Below are positions 1 through 7,776 of a stretch of DNA of 44,002 nucleotides, one piece after another. Location: positions 1-44,002 of the forward strand of contig CALADS010000039.1 in NCBI GenBank assembly GCA_937890825.1, written 5' to 3'. Made by a program: the position numbers and the translations under genes. The notes beneath the pieces are model-generated. The model searched no databases. It was given only the letters and a program-made list of their open reading frames with translations, and was not told the origin of the DNA. Every line of letters starts with the position of its first letter. The stretch's first letter is position 1. Source of the DNA: an uncultured Bacteroides sp. (lineage in GTDB: Bacteria > Bacteroidota > Bacteroidia > Bacteroidales > Bacteroidaceae).

Positions 1-458
1 ATATATATATATATATATTTATATATATAGTAAATATTATAAACATCTATTCTACCCTTCTATACCCCTCCGTTTTTATTGTCATTATTGTCACTATCGT
101 CACCGCTGTGGGTGGGGCTTGAAAAGTAGGGTTGTAAGGAAATCAGAATGCTGATAGGTGCGTCTGTCCTTCCCTAGAAAAGTAAATTGCCGGTGACAGT
201 AGTGACGATAGTGACAATAATGACAATAAAAATGGGACACCTCGCCTTCATCCGTCACTACCGCTACACCTACAGGAACTGACAGTAGCGCTCTGTCATA
301 GATTCCTGTACCCTGTACCGGTGATTTGAAGTTTGGATGCACAATATTGGGTAGGTTATGCTATTTATTCTGTTTTAAATGTGTAACTTTACGATGGATA
401 ATCTACATGTAGGGGACAGATATTCCGTGGCGGTGAACGGCATTAAAAAAAACTATGT
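1..458. other. Repeat-rich non-coding stretch
   Basis: No convincing gene is visible. The stretch begins with an AT dinucleotide run (1-18). It holds a perfect 31-bp inverted repeat with arms at 73-103 and 202-232, each built from imperfect 9-bp units of the TTATTGTCA type. A minus-strand open frame at 100-342 would encode a Cys/His/Tyr-repeated peptide, but that is the by-product of the 9-bp repeats. A near-consensus -7 element (TAACTTTA, 384-391) lies 67 bp before the ogt-like gene and may be its promoter. Confidence 0.6.
73..232. repeat. Perfect 31-bp inverted repeat
   Basis: The bases at 73-103 are the exact reverse complement of 202-232, separated by 98 bp. Each arm contains internal 9-bp near-repeats (TTATTGTCA, TTATTGTCA, CTATCGTCA). 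No transposase or target-site duplication is visible around it, so it is called only as a repeat. Once transcribed it could fold into a long stem. Confidence 0.9.
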
Positions 459-983
459 ATGAAACTGATGAAAGAGAAAAACATTATCAAGATAAGACGT
501 TATGAATCACCATGCGGTACATTGCTGCTTGGCTCGTTTGGCGACAAACTTTGTTTATGTGACTGGCAGGTAGAGCGGCATCGCGGCCATGTGGACAGGC
601 GACTGAAAAGAATGCTGAATGCCGAGTTTGAGGAGGAAACCTCAGAGATAATTGAAAAAGCCATGGAGCAGCTCGATGCTTTTTTTGCCGGGAAGCGCAG
701 GGGGTTCGATGTGCCGTTGTTGTTTGTCGGTACAGACTTTCAGAAAAAAGTATGGAGTGAATTGCTGAAAATCCCTTTCGGTATGACGGTTTCTTATGGC
801 GAGATGGCACGGAGAATCGGGATGCCTAAAGCTGTACGTGCGGTAGCCAATGCCAACGGTGCCAATGCGCTGTCTATTTTCGCACCCTGTCATCGCGTGA
901 TAGGGTACGACCATTCGCTGACAGGTTATGGCGGAGGGTTGGCTGCCAAGCGGACATTGTTGGAGCTGGAAGGTGTTTTGTAA
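459..983 (+). CDS. ogt: Methylated-DNA--protein-cysteine methyltransferase
   Basis: This enzyme removes alkyl groups from O6-alkylguanine (and O4-alkylthymine) in DNA by moving them irreversibly to its own cysteine. The 174-residue protein has the family layout: a variable N-terminal domain (about 1-85) and the DNA-binding/active domain (about 92-172). The latter shows the winged-helix stretch around VSYGEMARRIG and the active-site motif PCHRV with Cys144. The length fits Ogt/AdaB-type proteins and there is no Ada regulatory domain. An ATG at 468 is an alternative start. The gene is monocistronic, with a strong hairpin terminator about 90 bp downstream and converging repeats beyond it. The choice of ogt over another MGMT symbol is by family resemblance. 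Confidence 0.93.
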   Translation: MKLMKEKNIIKIRRYESPCGTLLLGSFGDKLCLCDWQVERHRGHVDRRLKRMLNAEFEEETSEIIEKAMEQLDAFFAGKRRGFDVPLLFVGTDFQKKVWSELLKIPFGMTVSYGEMARRIGMPKAVRAVANANGANALSIFAPCHRVIGYDHSLTGYGGGLAAKRTLLELEGVL

Positions 984-1070
984 AAGCTTTGTAATGCGTT
1001 GCCGCATGGGTTCGGATGAACGTGTGTGGTGAAATGAATGAACTGACCTGCTGTCAGTTAGGAAAAACGA

Positions 1071-1107
1071 AAAAAGGAACCGACCGCAAGGTCGAGTTCC
1101 TTTTTTT
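1071..1107 (+). terminator. Rho-independent terminator of the methyltransferase gene
   Basis: Stem GGAACCGACC (1076-1085) pairs with GGTCG plus GTTCC (1090-1100, one bulged A at 1095) around a GCAA loop. It is preceded by five A and followed by seven T, so it may also act on the opposite strand. Confidence 0.85.
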
Positions 1108-1119
1108 CTTATTTATGCC

Positions 1120-1294
1120 AATCAGGAGTTAAGAAGTTAAAGAAGTTACCACTCCGCTTCGCTCCGTTCAGGAGTTAAGCCAAATGACTTACTAAATGCT
1201 ATCCGAATACAAGGAGCGTATATCAAATCTTTGCGGTGCATCCGGCTTAACTTCTTAACTCCCAGCGAAGCGATAACTCCTTTAACTCCTGATT
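1120..1294. repeat. Inverted GGAGTTA/AACTCC repeat
   Basis: The left side carries AATCAGGAGTTAA (1120-1132) and several GGAGTTA/GAAGTTA units. The right side carries the exact complement TTAACTCCTGATT (1282-1294) and further TTAACTTC/TAACTCC units. GC-rich words around CGCTTCGCT (1155-1163) and AGCGAAGCG (1264-1272) also pair. The region lies downstream of the leftward rseP and could fold into a large hairpin in its 3' transcript. The same motif family fills the gap at 7.56-7.95 kb. Confidence 0.8.
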
Positions 1295-1337
1295 CGCATT
1301 ATTTACTGTTCGTGATGACCTCCATTCATTCATTCAT

Positions 1338-1369
1338 GAACTGACGAACTGACAAACTGACGAACTGAC
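1338..1369. repeat. 8-bp tandem repeat, four copies
   Basis: GAACTGAC is repeated at 1338, 1346, 1354 (first base changed to A) and 1362. It is preceded by an ATTC/CATT tetranucleotide run (1324-1335). No gene is present here. Confidence 0.85.
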
Positions 1370-1440
1370 AATTGAAAAATGGGGCCCCCCCTATATAAAG
1401 GTTGTATGGAATGCGGGGGCTTCTTGTCGGTCTGACGTCT

Positions 1441-1521
1441 GTGCCTATCATCTGTCTGTGCCTATCATCTGTCTGTGCCTATCATCTGTCTGTGCCTATC
1501 ATCCGTCTGTGCCCGTTATCA
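1441..1521. repeat. 17-bp tandem repeat abutting the rseP stop codon
   Basis: The unit GTGCCTATCATCTGTCT occurs at 1441, 1458, 1475 and 1492 (the last with one change). A degenerate partial copy at 1509-1521 runs into the rseP stop codon, the complement of 1519-1521. Read on the minus strand, each unit carries a TGATAG resembling the real stop region. Confidence 0.9.
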
Positions 1522-2853
1522 GAACAGGTAGCGCAGAACGTCGTTGAAATTGGCCCACAGCATCAGGATGAGCAGCAGAAACATGCCGGCCATCTGCGCG
1601 CGCTCCATAAAGGCATCGCTGGGCTTGCGGCGGGCAATGATTTCGTAGAGCAAGAACAGCACGTGACCACCGTCCAGGGCAGGGATGGGCAGAATGTTCA
1701 TAAAGGCCAGGATGATGCTGAGGAAGGCCGTCATGTACCAGAACTGGTGCCAGTCCCACGTGGCGGGGAAGATGCTGCCGATGGCTCCGAAACCGCCCAG
1801 CTGCTTGGCACCTTCTTTAGAGAAGAGGTACTTCATTTGGCCCACATAGCCCTTCAGGGTGTTCACGCCCAGCGTTACACCGGCCGGAATGGCACTGAAG
1901 AAGGTGTATTCTTTCTCTACCACCGGCAGCAGACGGCTAGTCTGCAATACCGGCATCACACCGATGTTGAAAGCCGAGTCGGTGAGCAGCGTCACCTGGG
2001 CAGTCTGTCCCTGGCGCACGTAGGTCAGCGTAATCTCGTGCGAAGCCGAGTCGGCCTTCTGGCGGTTCATCATCTCTTCCTTGAAGTCCAGGTAAGCGAT
2101 GTTTCGTCCGTTCAGCTGCGTGATGCTGTCGCCCACCTGCAGGCCTGCCAAGGCTGCGGGACGTCCGGCTGCCACACTGTCTATCACGAAGGGAAAGCGG
2201 AAGTCGGCAAAGCGGGCACTGTCGGCCAGCAGGCGGTCCATCATGTTGTCGGGAATGTAGACCGAGGTCTCTTTTCCCTGGCGCAGCACCGTCACCTGGC
2301 GGGCGTCTACCACAGCCGTCAGCAGGTCGCCGCCCATGCGTTCGAAGGGCACCCCGTCGGCCGAGAGCAGCACATCACCGTCGCGGAAGCCCACCGCTTT
2401 GGCCGTTTCGTTGAAGTCCATGCCCAGCGGAGCCTGCTGCACGGGGATGTAGGAATCGCCCCAGGTGAAGAGAATCATGGAGTAGATGAACAGAGCCAGC
2501 AGGAAGTTGAACAGCACGCCGCCCGTCATGATGAGCAGACGCTGCCACGCCGGCTTGGCGCGGAATTCCCACGGCTGCACGGGCTGCTTCATCTGTTCGG
2601 TGTCCATCGATTCGTCTATCATACCCGCAATCTTTACGTAGCCGCCCAGCGGCAGCCACCCTACACCGTATTCTGTATCACTGTTTTTAGGCTTGAACTT
2701 GAACAGGGTAAACCAGGGGTCGAAGAACAAGCAGAATTTTTCTACCCGTGTCTTGAACAGACGGGCAAAGAGGAAGTGTCCGCCCTCGTGAATAATGACG
2801 AGCAGTGAAAGACTCATCACGAGCTGCAGGGCACGAATCAAAAATGTTTCCAT
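1519..2853 (-). CDS. rseP: RseP-family site-2 zinc metalloprotease
   Basis: This inner-membrane M50 protease performs regulated intramembrane proteolysis, classically of anti-sigma factors and remnant signal peptides. The 444-residue protein begins with a membrane segment carrying the zinc motif HEGGH at residues 22-26. It continues with the conserved GYVKIAGM region and a PDZ-like region (about 205-290). Near the C-terminus lies the third zinc-ligand motif in NILPIPALDGGH, followed by a last hydrophobic helix. The length and motif order are those of full RseP. It is the last gene of a leftward run, 31 bp after dxr, as is common in bacteria. Whether it processes any anti-sigma factor in this organism, including the partner at 39.4 kb, is not shown by the sequence. 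Confidence 0.95.
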   Translation of the reverse strand: METFLIRALQLVMSLSLLVIIHEGGHFLFARLFKTRVEKFCLFFDPWFTLFKFKPKNSDTEYGVGWLPLGGYVKIAGMIDESMDTEQMKQPVQPWEFRAKPAWQRLLIMTGGVLFNFLLALFIYSMILFTWGDSYIPVQQAPLGMDFNETAKAVGFRDGDVLLSADGVPFERMGGDLLTAVVDARQVTVLRQGKETSVYIPDNMMDRLLADSARFADFRFPFVIDSVAAGRPAALAGLQVGDSITQLNGRNIAYLDFKEEMMNRQKADSASHEITLTYVRQGQTAQVTLLTDSAFNIGVMPVLQTSRLLPVVEKEYTFFSAIPAGVTLGVNTLKGYVGQMKYLFSKEGAKQLGGFGAIGSIFPATWDWHQFWYMTAFLSIILAFMNILPIPALDGGHVLFLLYEIIARRKPSDAFMERAQMAGMFLLLILMLWANFNDVLRYLF

Positions 2854-2884
2854 TCAGGTCGAAAATAAAATTAGATATTATACA

Positions 2885-4036
2885 TTAAATAATCAGTTCG
2901 CTGGCTATGCGGCGTGCCTCGGCATCGGTGGCCACATAGTCGTCGTAGGTGGGCTGGCGCAGGTAAGACACCCGCTCCATGGTCTGCTCGATGACGCGGC
3001 TCATGCCCAGGAAGGAGATGCGGTCGTGCAGGAAAGCGTCGACCACCACCTCGTTGGCTGCATTGACGATGCAGGGCATGTTGCCCGCCCGGTGCAGGGC
3101 TTCGTAGGCCAGGGCCAGGTTACGGAAGCGCTCGGTGTCGGGCTGCTCGAAGGTGAGCTGCGTGCATTGCGCCCAGTCGAGCCGCGGAAACGAGGCTTTC
3201 AGCCGCTTGGGGTACGAGAAGGCATACTGAATGGGCAGGCGCATATCGGGCATGCCCAGCTGTGCCTTCACCGCTCCGTCTTCAAACTGCACCATGGAGT
3301 GTACCACAGACTGCGGATGCACCACTACCTCTATCTGCTCGGGGCGCACACCGAAGAGCCATTTGGCCTCGATTACCTCGAAACCCTTGTTCATCATCGA
3401 AGCCGAGTCGATGGTAATCTTGGCACCCATCTCCCAGTTGGGGTGCTTCAGCGCTTCTGCCTTGCTCACGTGCTTCAGCTGTTCGTAGCTGTAGGTGCGG
3501 AAGGGGCCGCCCGAGGCGGTGAGAATCACTTTCTCCAGGGCATTGTCGGCTTCGCCCGCCAGGCATTGGAACACGGCCGAATGCTCGGAGTCGACCGGCA
3601 GAATGGGGGTATGGTTGATGTGAGCCAGTTCGTTGATCAGTTCGCCCGCCACCACCAGCGTCTCTTTATTGGCCAGGGCAATGGTCTTCCGGGCACGGAT
3701 GGCATGGATGGTGGGGCGCAGTCCGGCATAGCCCACCATGGCGGTGAGCACGATGTCGATGGGCTTCTCGGCCACTATCTGACAGATGGCGTCTTCGCCG
3801 GCATACACCTTGATGGGCAGCGAGGCCAAGGCCTCTTTCAGTGCCGGGTAATGGGCCTCGTTGGCTATAACCACGGCTTCGGGCAGAAACTTGCGTGCCT
3901 GAGCTATGAGTTCGTCCACGCGGTTGTTGGCCGTCAGCACGTAGGCTTCGTACTGGTCGGGATGTTCTTCGATGACCTGCAGTGCCTGTGTGCCGATAGA
4001 GCCGGTGGACCCTAAGATGGCTATTTGTTTTTTCAT
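2885..4036 (-). CDS. dxr: 1-deoxy-D-xylulose 5-phosphate reductoisomerase
   Basis: The second step of the MEP isoprenoid pathway: NADPH-dependent conversion of DXP to 2-C-methyl-D-erythritol 4-phosphate in the cytosol. The 383-residue protein shows the N-terminal NADPH site GSTGSIG (about 9-15), the ANKETLV stretch and the metal/substrate motif PVDSEHSA. It also has the flexible-loop region HPNWEMGAKITIDSA and the C-terminal NAANEV helix. All expected family blocks are present at normal length. It sits between the M23 peptidase gene (79 bp upstream, a gap with a short direct repeat) and rseP (31 bp downstream). The genes are probably co-transcribed. Confidence 0.97.
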   Translation of the reverse strand: MKKQIAILGSTGSIGTQALQVIEEHPDQYEAYVLTANNRVDELIAQARKFLPEAVVIANEAHYPALKEALASLPIKVYAGEDAICQIVAEKPIDIVLTAMVGYAGLRPTIHAIRARKTIALANKETLVVAGELINELAHINHTPILPVDSEHSAVFQCLAGEADNALEKVILTASGGPFRTYSYEQLKHVSKAEALKHPNWEMGAKITIDSASMMNKGFEVIEAKWLFGVRPEQIEVVVHPQSVVHSMVQFEDGAVKAQLGMPDMRLPIQYAFSYPKRLKASFPRLDWAQCTQLTFEQPDTERFRNLALAYEALHRAGNMPCIVNAANEVVVDAFLHDRISFLGMSRVIEQTMERVSYLRQPTYDDYVATDAEARRIASELII

Positions 4037-4050
4037 GTATCTTTCGTTCT

Positions 4051-4084
4051 TTTAGATGATTCGTTTTTTTTTAGATGATTCGTT
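4051..4084. repeat. 19-bp period direct repeat upstream of dxr
   Basis: TTTAGATGATTCGTT occurs at 4051-4065 and again at 4070-4084, separated by a T run, in the gap between the M23 peptidase gene and dxr. On the transcribed strand this gives two AACGAATCATCTAAA units directly before the dxr start. No function is evident. Confidence 0.85.
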
Positions 4085-4115
4085 CTTTTCTTTTATTTAA
4101 TAAAGGCCGTGTGGC

Positions 4116-4982
4116 TTAAAACACAATGTATTGTTCGGGGTTCAGCGCCTTGCCCTGGTGCCACAGCTCGAAGTGCAGGTGCGGTCCGGACCCATCGACA
4201 TCCGGGCGCGCCACGGCGGCGATGGCTTCGCCTCCCTTTACGCTCTCACCCGCCTTCTTCAGCAGCGAGCCGCATTGCTTATACACCGATACGAAGTTGC
4301 GGCTGTGCTGCACCTCTATCACATAGCCCATGTCGGCCGTATAGGTGCTCAGAATCACGGTACCATCGAGCACGGCCAGTACGCTTTCGCCGGGATTGGC
4401 GGCAATGTCGATGCCCAGGTGCTGGCGGTCGGCATCGAAGGGCGTGGATATCAAGCCCCGCGTGGGGCGGAAGAAGATCAGTCCGTCGGCTTCGTTGCGC
4501 GCCGTGATGTTGGTCAGGTTATACTTCTCGGTCTCTTCATACTGCTTGCGGAAGGCCGCTTCGCGCTGGGTGCGCTCCATCAGCGAGTCGTTGCGCAGCA
4601 GGGTGAGCGAGTCGATGGAATGCACGGTATCGGCTTTCACCTCGCCGCGGAAGATGTCTTGTATGTTCATGATGTACAGGTTCTGCCGCTCCACCAGCTG
4701 TAGCAGTGAGTCGGCCCGCAAGGCATTGTCTACCACCTGTGCCCGGATCTCGCTGTTCATATAGCCCGGCAGGTAATTGCGCAGGGGAGTGAACGTGATG
4801 ATGAGGGCGGCACACAGAAACGTTACGGTGAGCACGGACAGGAGTACGGATATGCCGTTCAGTTTAGACACATGCAGGTCTACCACCTCTTCCAGCGTAT
4901 TCTCATTGATGATGGTGAGGCGGTACTTAAACTTGATGTCTCGCCAAAAGGCTCTTCTCTTCTTCTTCTTTTTCGGTGTCAT
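4116..4982 (-). CDS. M23 family zinc metallopeptidase, membrane-anchored
   Basis: A peptidoglycan endopeptidase of the LytM/M23 family. The 288-residue protein has a lysine-rich cytoplasmic N-terminus, one membrane helix (about 43-66), a charged, probably helical region (about 78-160) and a C-terminal LytM domain. The zinc ligands His188 and Asp192 (HLGID) and the HLH motif His268/His270 are intact, so it should be catalytically active rather than an EnvC-like activator. It lies 24 bp after rimM in the leftward operon. Its neighbours (murA upstream; dxr supplying undecaprenyl precursors) fit a role in cell-wall remodelling. The substrate bond cannot be told from sequence. Confidence 0.9.
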   Translation of the reverse strand: MTPKKKKKRRAFWRDIKFKYRLTIINENTLEEVVDLHVSKLNGISVLLSVLTVTFLCAALIITFTPLRNYLPGYMNSEIRAQVVDNALRADSLLQLVERQNLYIMNIQDIFRGEVKADTVHSIDSLTLLRNDSLMERTQREAAFRKQYEETEKYNLTNITARNEADGLIFFRPTRGLISTPFDADRQHLGIDIAANPGESVLAVLDGTVILSTYTADMGYVIEVQHSRNFVSVYKQCGSLLKKAGESVKGGEAIAAVARPDVDGSGPHLHFELWHQGKALNPEQYIVF

Positions 4983-5006
4983 AGGCAGCGGGTAGGTGAG
5001 AGGGGG

Positions 5007-5525
5007 TTAGAGGGTGAGCAGTCCGTCGGGCAGTTCCAGGGTGATGACCTTGTGCGCGGCATCGAGGTCGGTGATAAACTCCTCGCGCGCCGGAATCAGC
5101 AGCTCCTGCCCCTGGTGGTCTACTACAAACAGGGTGTTGAGGGTAGAAGTATCTACGTCGGTCACTTCACCCAGGTGGCCGTGGTGCACCTCCTCCAGCC
5201 GGAAGCCGATGAAGTAATTCCACGACAGTTCGGATACATCGGTCTGTTCGGCATGAGCCTTGGGGAAGAACACCTCTACATTGGTAAACATCCGGGCCCG
5301 TTCGGCGGTGTCTATTCCCTCGAGCTTCATCAGCGCAGCCGAGTCGGAGCGGAACCGGTACTCCTCGATGAAGAAAGGCACCAGGATACCGTCCATGCGG
5401 CACACGATGTACTCCGCCTCTACGCGGTCGAAGATGTCGTCGGTAAAGGTAAACGACAGTTCGCCGTGTATGCCGTGCGGCTTATTGAACACTCCTATCT
5501 TATATACTTCGTTTTCTCTGATCAT
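5007..5525 (-). CDS. rimM: Ribosome maturation factor RimM
   Basis: RimM binds ribosomal protein S19 and helps mature the 3' domain of 16S rRNA in the 30S subunit. The 172-residue protein starts with the usual KIGVFNKPHGIHGEL stretch of the N-terminal barrel. It ends with the PRC-barrel region, whose family block lies around LLIPAREEFITDLD. I chose the ATG at 5525. The frame stays open further upstream, but that part overlaps the end of murA and shows no RimM similarity. The start lies only 2 bp after the murA stop, so translation is probably coupled. Confidence 0.95.
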   Translation of the reverse strand: MIRENEVYKIGVFNKPHGIHGELSFTFTDDIFDRVEAEYIVCRMDGILVPFFIEEYRFRSDSAALMKLEGIDTAERARMFTNVEVFFPKAHAEQTDVSELSWNYFIGFRLEEVHHGHLGEVTDVDTSTLNTLFVVDHQGQELLIPAREEFITDLDAAHKVITLELPDGLLTL

Positions 5526-5527
5526 GA

Positions 5528-6832
5528 TTATATACGGGTTATGCGGGCTCCCAGGGCATTGAGTCGGCCCTCGATGTTCTGATAGCCCCGGTCTATCTGT
5601 TCGATGTTGTGTATGCGGCTGATGCCGTCGGCGCTCATGGCAGCGATGAGCAGGGCGATACCGGCACGGATATCGGGCGAGGTCATGTTGCCGCCGCGCA
5701 GCTTGAAGCCGTGGTTGTGGCCGATGACTACCGCCCGGTGAGGGTCGCACAAGATGATTTGCGCACCCATGTCGATGAGCTTGTCCACAAAGAACAGGCG
5801 GCTCTCGAACATCTTCTGATGAATCAGTACGCTGCCCTTGGCCTGGGTGGCCACCACCAGCATCACGCTCAGGAGGTCGGGCGTGAGTCCCGGCCAGGTG
5901 GCGTCGGCTATGGTCATGATGGAGCCGTCGATGAACGATTCTATCTGGTAGCTCTCCTGAGCCGGCACAAAGATGTCGTCGCCCCGCTGCTCCAGGCGGA
6001 TGCCCAGGCGGCGGAAACTGTCGGGGATGATGCCCAGGTTCTGATACGACACATTCTTGATGGTGAGCTCGCTCTGCGTCATGGCAGCCATACCGATGAA
6101 GCTGCCCACCTCAATCATGTCGGGCAATACGGTATGCTCGGTGCCATGCAGGGCTTCTACGCCTTCGATGGTGAGCAGGTTCGAGGCAATGCCTTCGATG
6201 CGGGCTCCCATGCGGCACAGCATGCGGCACAGCTGCTGCACGTAGGGCTCGCAGGCGGCATTGTAGATGATGGTCTTGCCCTGTGCCAGCACGGCAGCCA
6301 TCACAATGTTGGCCGTACCGGTGACCGAAGCCTCGTCTAGCAGCATGTAGCTGCCCTTCAGGCGGTCGGCGCTGATTTCATATACTTCGCGCTGCGCATC
6401 GTAGCGGAAGTCGGCCCCCAGGTTCTGAATGCCGATGAAGTGGGTGTCGAGTCTGCGTCGGCCTATCTTGTCGCCTCCGGGCTTGGATATCATGGCCTTG
6501 CCGAATCGGGCCACCAGAGGTCCGATGAGCATCACCGAGCCTCTGAGCGCGGAGCATTTCTTCAGAAACTCGTCGCTCTCCAGATAGCCCAGGTCTACGT
6601 TCCGGGCCTCGAAGCTGTAGGTGTCGATGCCCAGTTTCTCTACCGTTACGCCCATTTCCCGCATCAGTTGAATGAGGTTGTTTACATCCAGGATGTCGGG
6701 GATGTGGTGTACTACGACCTTTTCGGGCGTAAGCAGGGTGGCGCAGATAATCTGCAGCACTTCATTTTTGGCGCCTTGCGGGTAGATGTCGCCTGCAAGG
6801 CTGTGTCCGCCTTCTATTACAAATGATGCCAT
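5528..6832 (-). CDS. murA: UDP-N-acetylglucosamine 1-carboxyvinyltransferase
   Basis: First committed step of peptidoglycan synthesis: transfer of enolpyruvate from PEP to UDP-GlcNAc in the cytosol. The 434-residue protein has the EPSP-synthase fold with the GAKNEVLQ motif near residues 20-27 and the GPLVARFG block. The C-terminal block reads HNIEQIDRGYQNIEGRL. In the active loop the usual PGGC is PGGD, with Asp121 (codon complement of 6470-6472) in the place of the E. coli Cys115. Asp at this position is known from naturally fosfomycin-resistant MurA enzymes (for example mycobacterial and chlamydial) and keeps activity. It lies between the DUF4290 gene and rimM, tightly spaced. Confidence 0.96.
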   Translation of the reverse strand: MASFVIEGGHSLAGDIYPQGAKNEVLQIICATLLTPEKVVVHHIPDILDVNNLIQLMREMGVTVEKLGIDTYSFEARNVDLGYLESDEFLKKCSALRGSVMLIGPLVARFGKAMISKPGGDKIGRRRLDTHFIGIQNLGADFRYDAQREVYEISADRLKGSYMLLDEASVTGTANIVMAAVLAQGKTIIYNAACEPYVQQLCRMLCRMGARIEGIASNLLTIEGVEALHGTEHTVLPDMIEVGSFIGMAAMTQSELTIKNVSYQNLGIIPDSFRRLGIRLEQRGDDIFVPAQESYQIESFIDGSIMTIADATWPGLTPDLLSVMLVVATQAKGSVLIHQKMFESRLFFVDKLIDMGAQIILCDPHRAVVIGHNHGFKLRGGNMTSPDIRAGIALLIAAMSADGISRIHNIEQIDRGYQNIEGRLNALGARITRI

Positions 6833-6853
6833 GACAGGTGCGTTTTTATGGGG

Positions 6854-7519
6854 TTAGTATTTACGTCTGTTATTGTTGTTGTTATTGTTATTATTATTAT
6901 TGTTGTTCCGGTTATTGTTGTTATTCCGGTTGTTGTTGCGATTGTTCTGCATGCGCGGGCGGTAGAACTGGTCGATGCGTGCGGCCATCAGCTTCACGAT
7001 GTCGTCGGTCATCTGCAGTTTGCCTTCCGACAGTTCCTCCAGGTCGGCAGCTATCTTGCGGTCGTCTACCGTATCCTTGTTCCACGACATATAGTCTTTC
7101 TTCATGTGGTTGCAAATCAGGGCCACCAGGTTTCGCTTCTCCTCTCCTTCGGGAAAATCGCACGCCTTCTGTATCAGCAGCTCCAGGGTGCGTCCGTAGT
7201 GGCGGTAGCGTATTTTGGCATGCGGGTAGGGCACATAGTCGGGCTTGCTGCCGAGATTGTCTTTCTGGATAATCTCAAACGGATAATCAATGTCGAGTTG
7301 GAAGCCCGACATGATGGCCAGATGGTCCCACAGCTTATGCTTGAAGTCGGGCACATCGCGCAGATGGGGAAACATATTTCCCATGATGTTGATGATGGTA
7401 TTGGCACACCGCTGGCGTTCGGCTTTGTCTTCTATCGTCAGTGCGTGGTCTACCATATTCTGAATGCTTCTTCCGTATTCGGGAAGCGGCATGCGTTTCT
7501 GTTGAGTGTTATATTGCAT
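6854..7519 (-). CDS. DUF4290 family protein with Asn-rich tail
   Basis: A 221-residue protein whose first about 185 residues match the Bacteroidetes-specific DUF4290 family, recognisable from the YGRSIQNMVDHAL start and the INIMGNMFPHL block. No function is established for the family. The last about 30 residues are a run of Asn and Arg ending in RRKY, encoded by AAT/AAC triplet repeats (on the plus strand TTATTGTTG-type repeats at about 6856-6950). These look prone to in-frame slippage. There is no signal peptide or membrane segment, so it is probably cytosolic. The basic, Asn-rich tail suggests nucleic-acid or surface contact, but that is inference. It lies 21 bp upstream of murA in the same transcript. 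Confidence 0.88.
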   Translation of the reverse strand: MQYNTQQKRMPLPEYGRSIQNMVDHALTIEDKAERQRCANTIINIMGNMFPHLRDVPDFKHKLWDHLAIMSGFQLDIDYPFEIIQKDNLGSKPDYVPYPHAKIRYRHYGRTLELLIQKACDFPEGEEKRNLVALICNHMKKDYMSWNKDTVDDRKIAADLEELSEGKLQMTDDIVKLMAARIDQFYRPRMQNNRNNNRNNNNNRNNNNNNNNNNNNNRRKY

Positions 7520-7563
7520 GATGATTGTATATTGTATTATTTATTGTTTCGTTGTTTCGTTGA

Positions 7564-7688
7564 GGAGTTGTGGAGTTATGTTGTGGAGTTAGAGGAGTTA
7601 AGGAGTTATGTTGTGGAGTTAGAGGAGTTTCGTTGAGGAGTTATGTTGCCTAGGAGTTTGTTAAGGAGTTTTGTTGGGGGAGTTAAGA
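7564..7688. repeat. GGAGTT repeat cluster
   Basis: About eleven copies of GGAGTT occur in direct orientation, including a 30-bp direct duplication (7572-7601 and 7602-7631). The opposite orientation (AACTCC) dominates from 7720 to 7930, so the two halves can pair. This lies in the 429-bp gap between tsaB and the DUF4290 gene, which has no gene. Confidence 0.85.
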
Positions 7689-7776
7689 AGTCGAGTTTGT
7701 GAGTAAAGCCAATGCTCTTTAACTCCTAGTACAGAGGTATAGAGTATTTTCTTCACTCCTAATAACTCCTAAATTT

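Noticed and set aside
100..342. Minus-strand open frame encoding a Cys/His/Tyr-repeat peptide
   Set aside because: The repeated residues come straight from the 9-bp DNA repeats of the inverted repeat arm. No ribosome site or family match is visible.
1402..2808. Long plus-strand open frame (468 codons)
   Set aside because: It lies opposite rseP, whose HEGGH, PDZ-like region and C-terminal motifs are clear. The plus-strand product is His/Gln/Val-rich without any fold signature.
2795..4015. Long plus-strand open frame opposite dxr
   Set aside because: Shadow of dxr in a G+C-rich region; the dxr reading has all family motifs.
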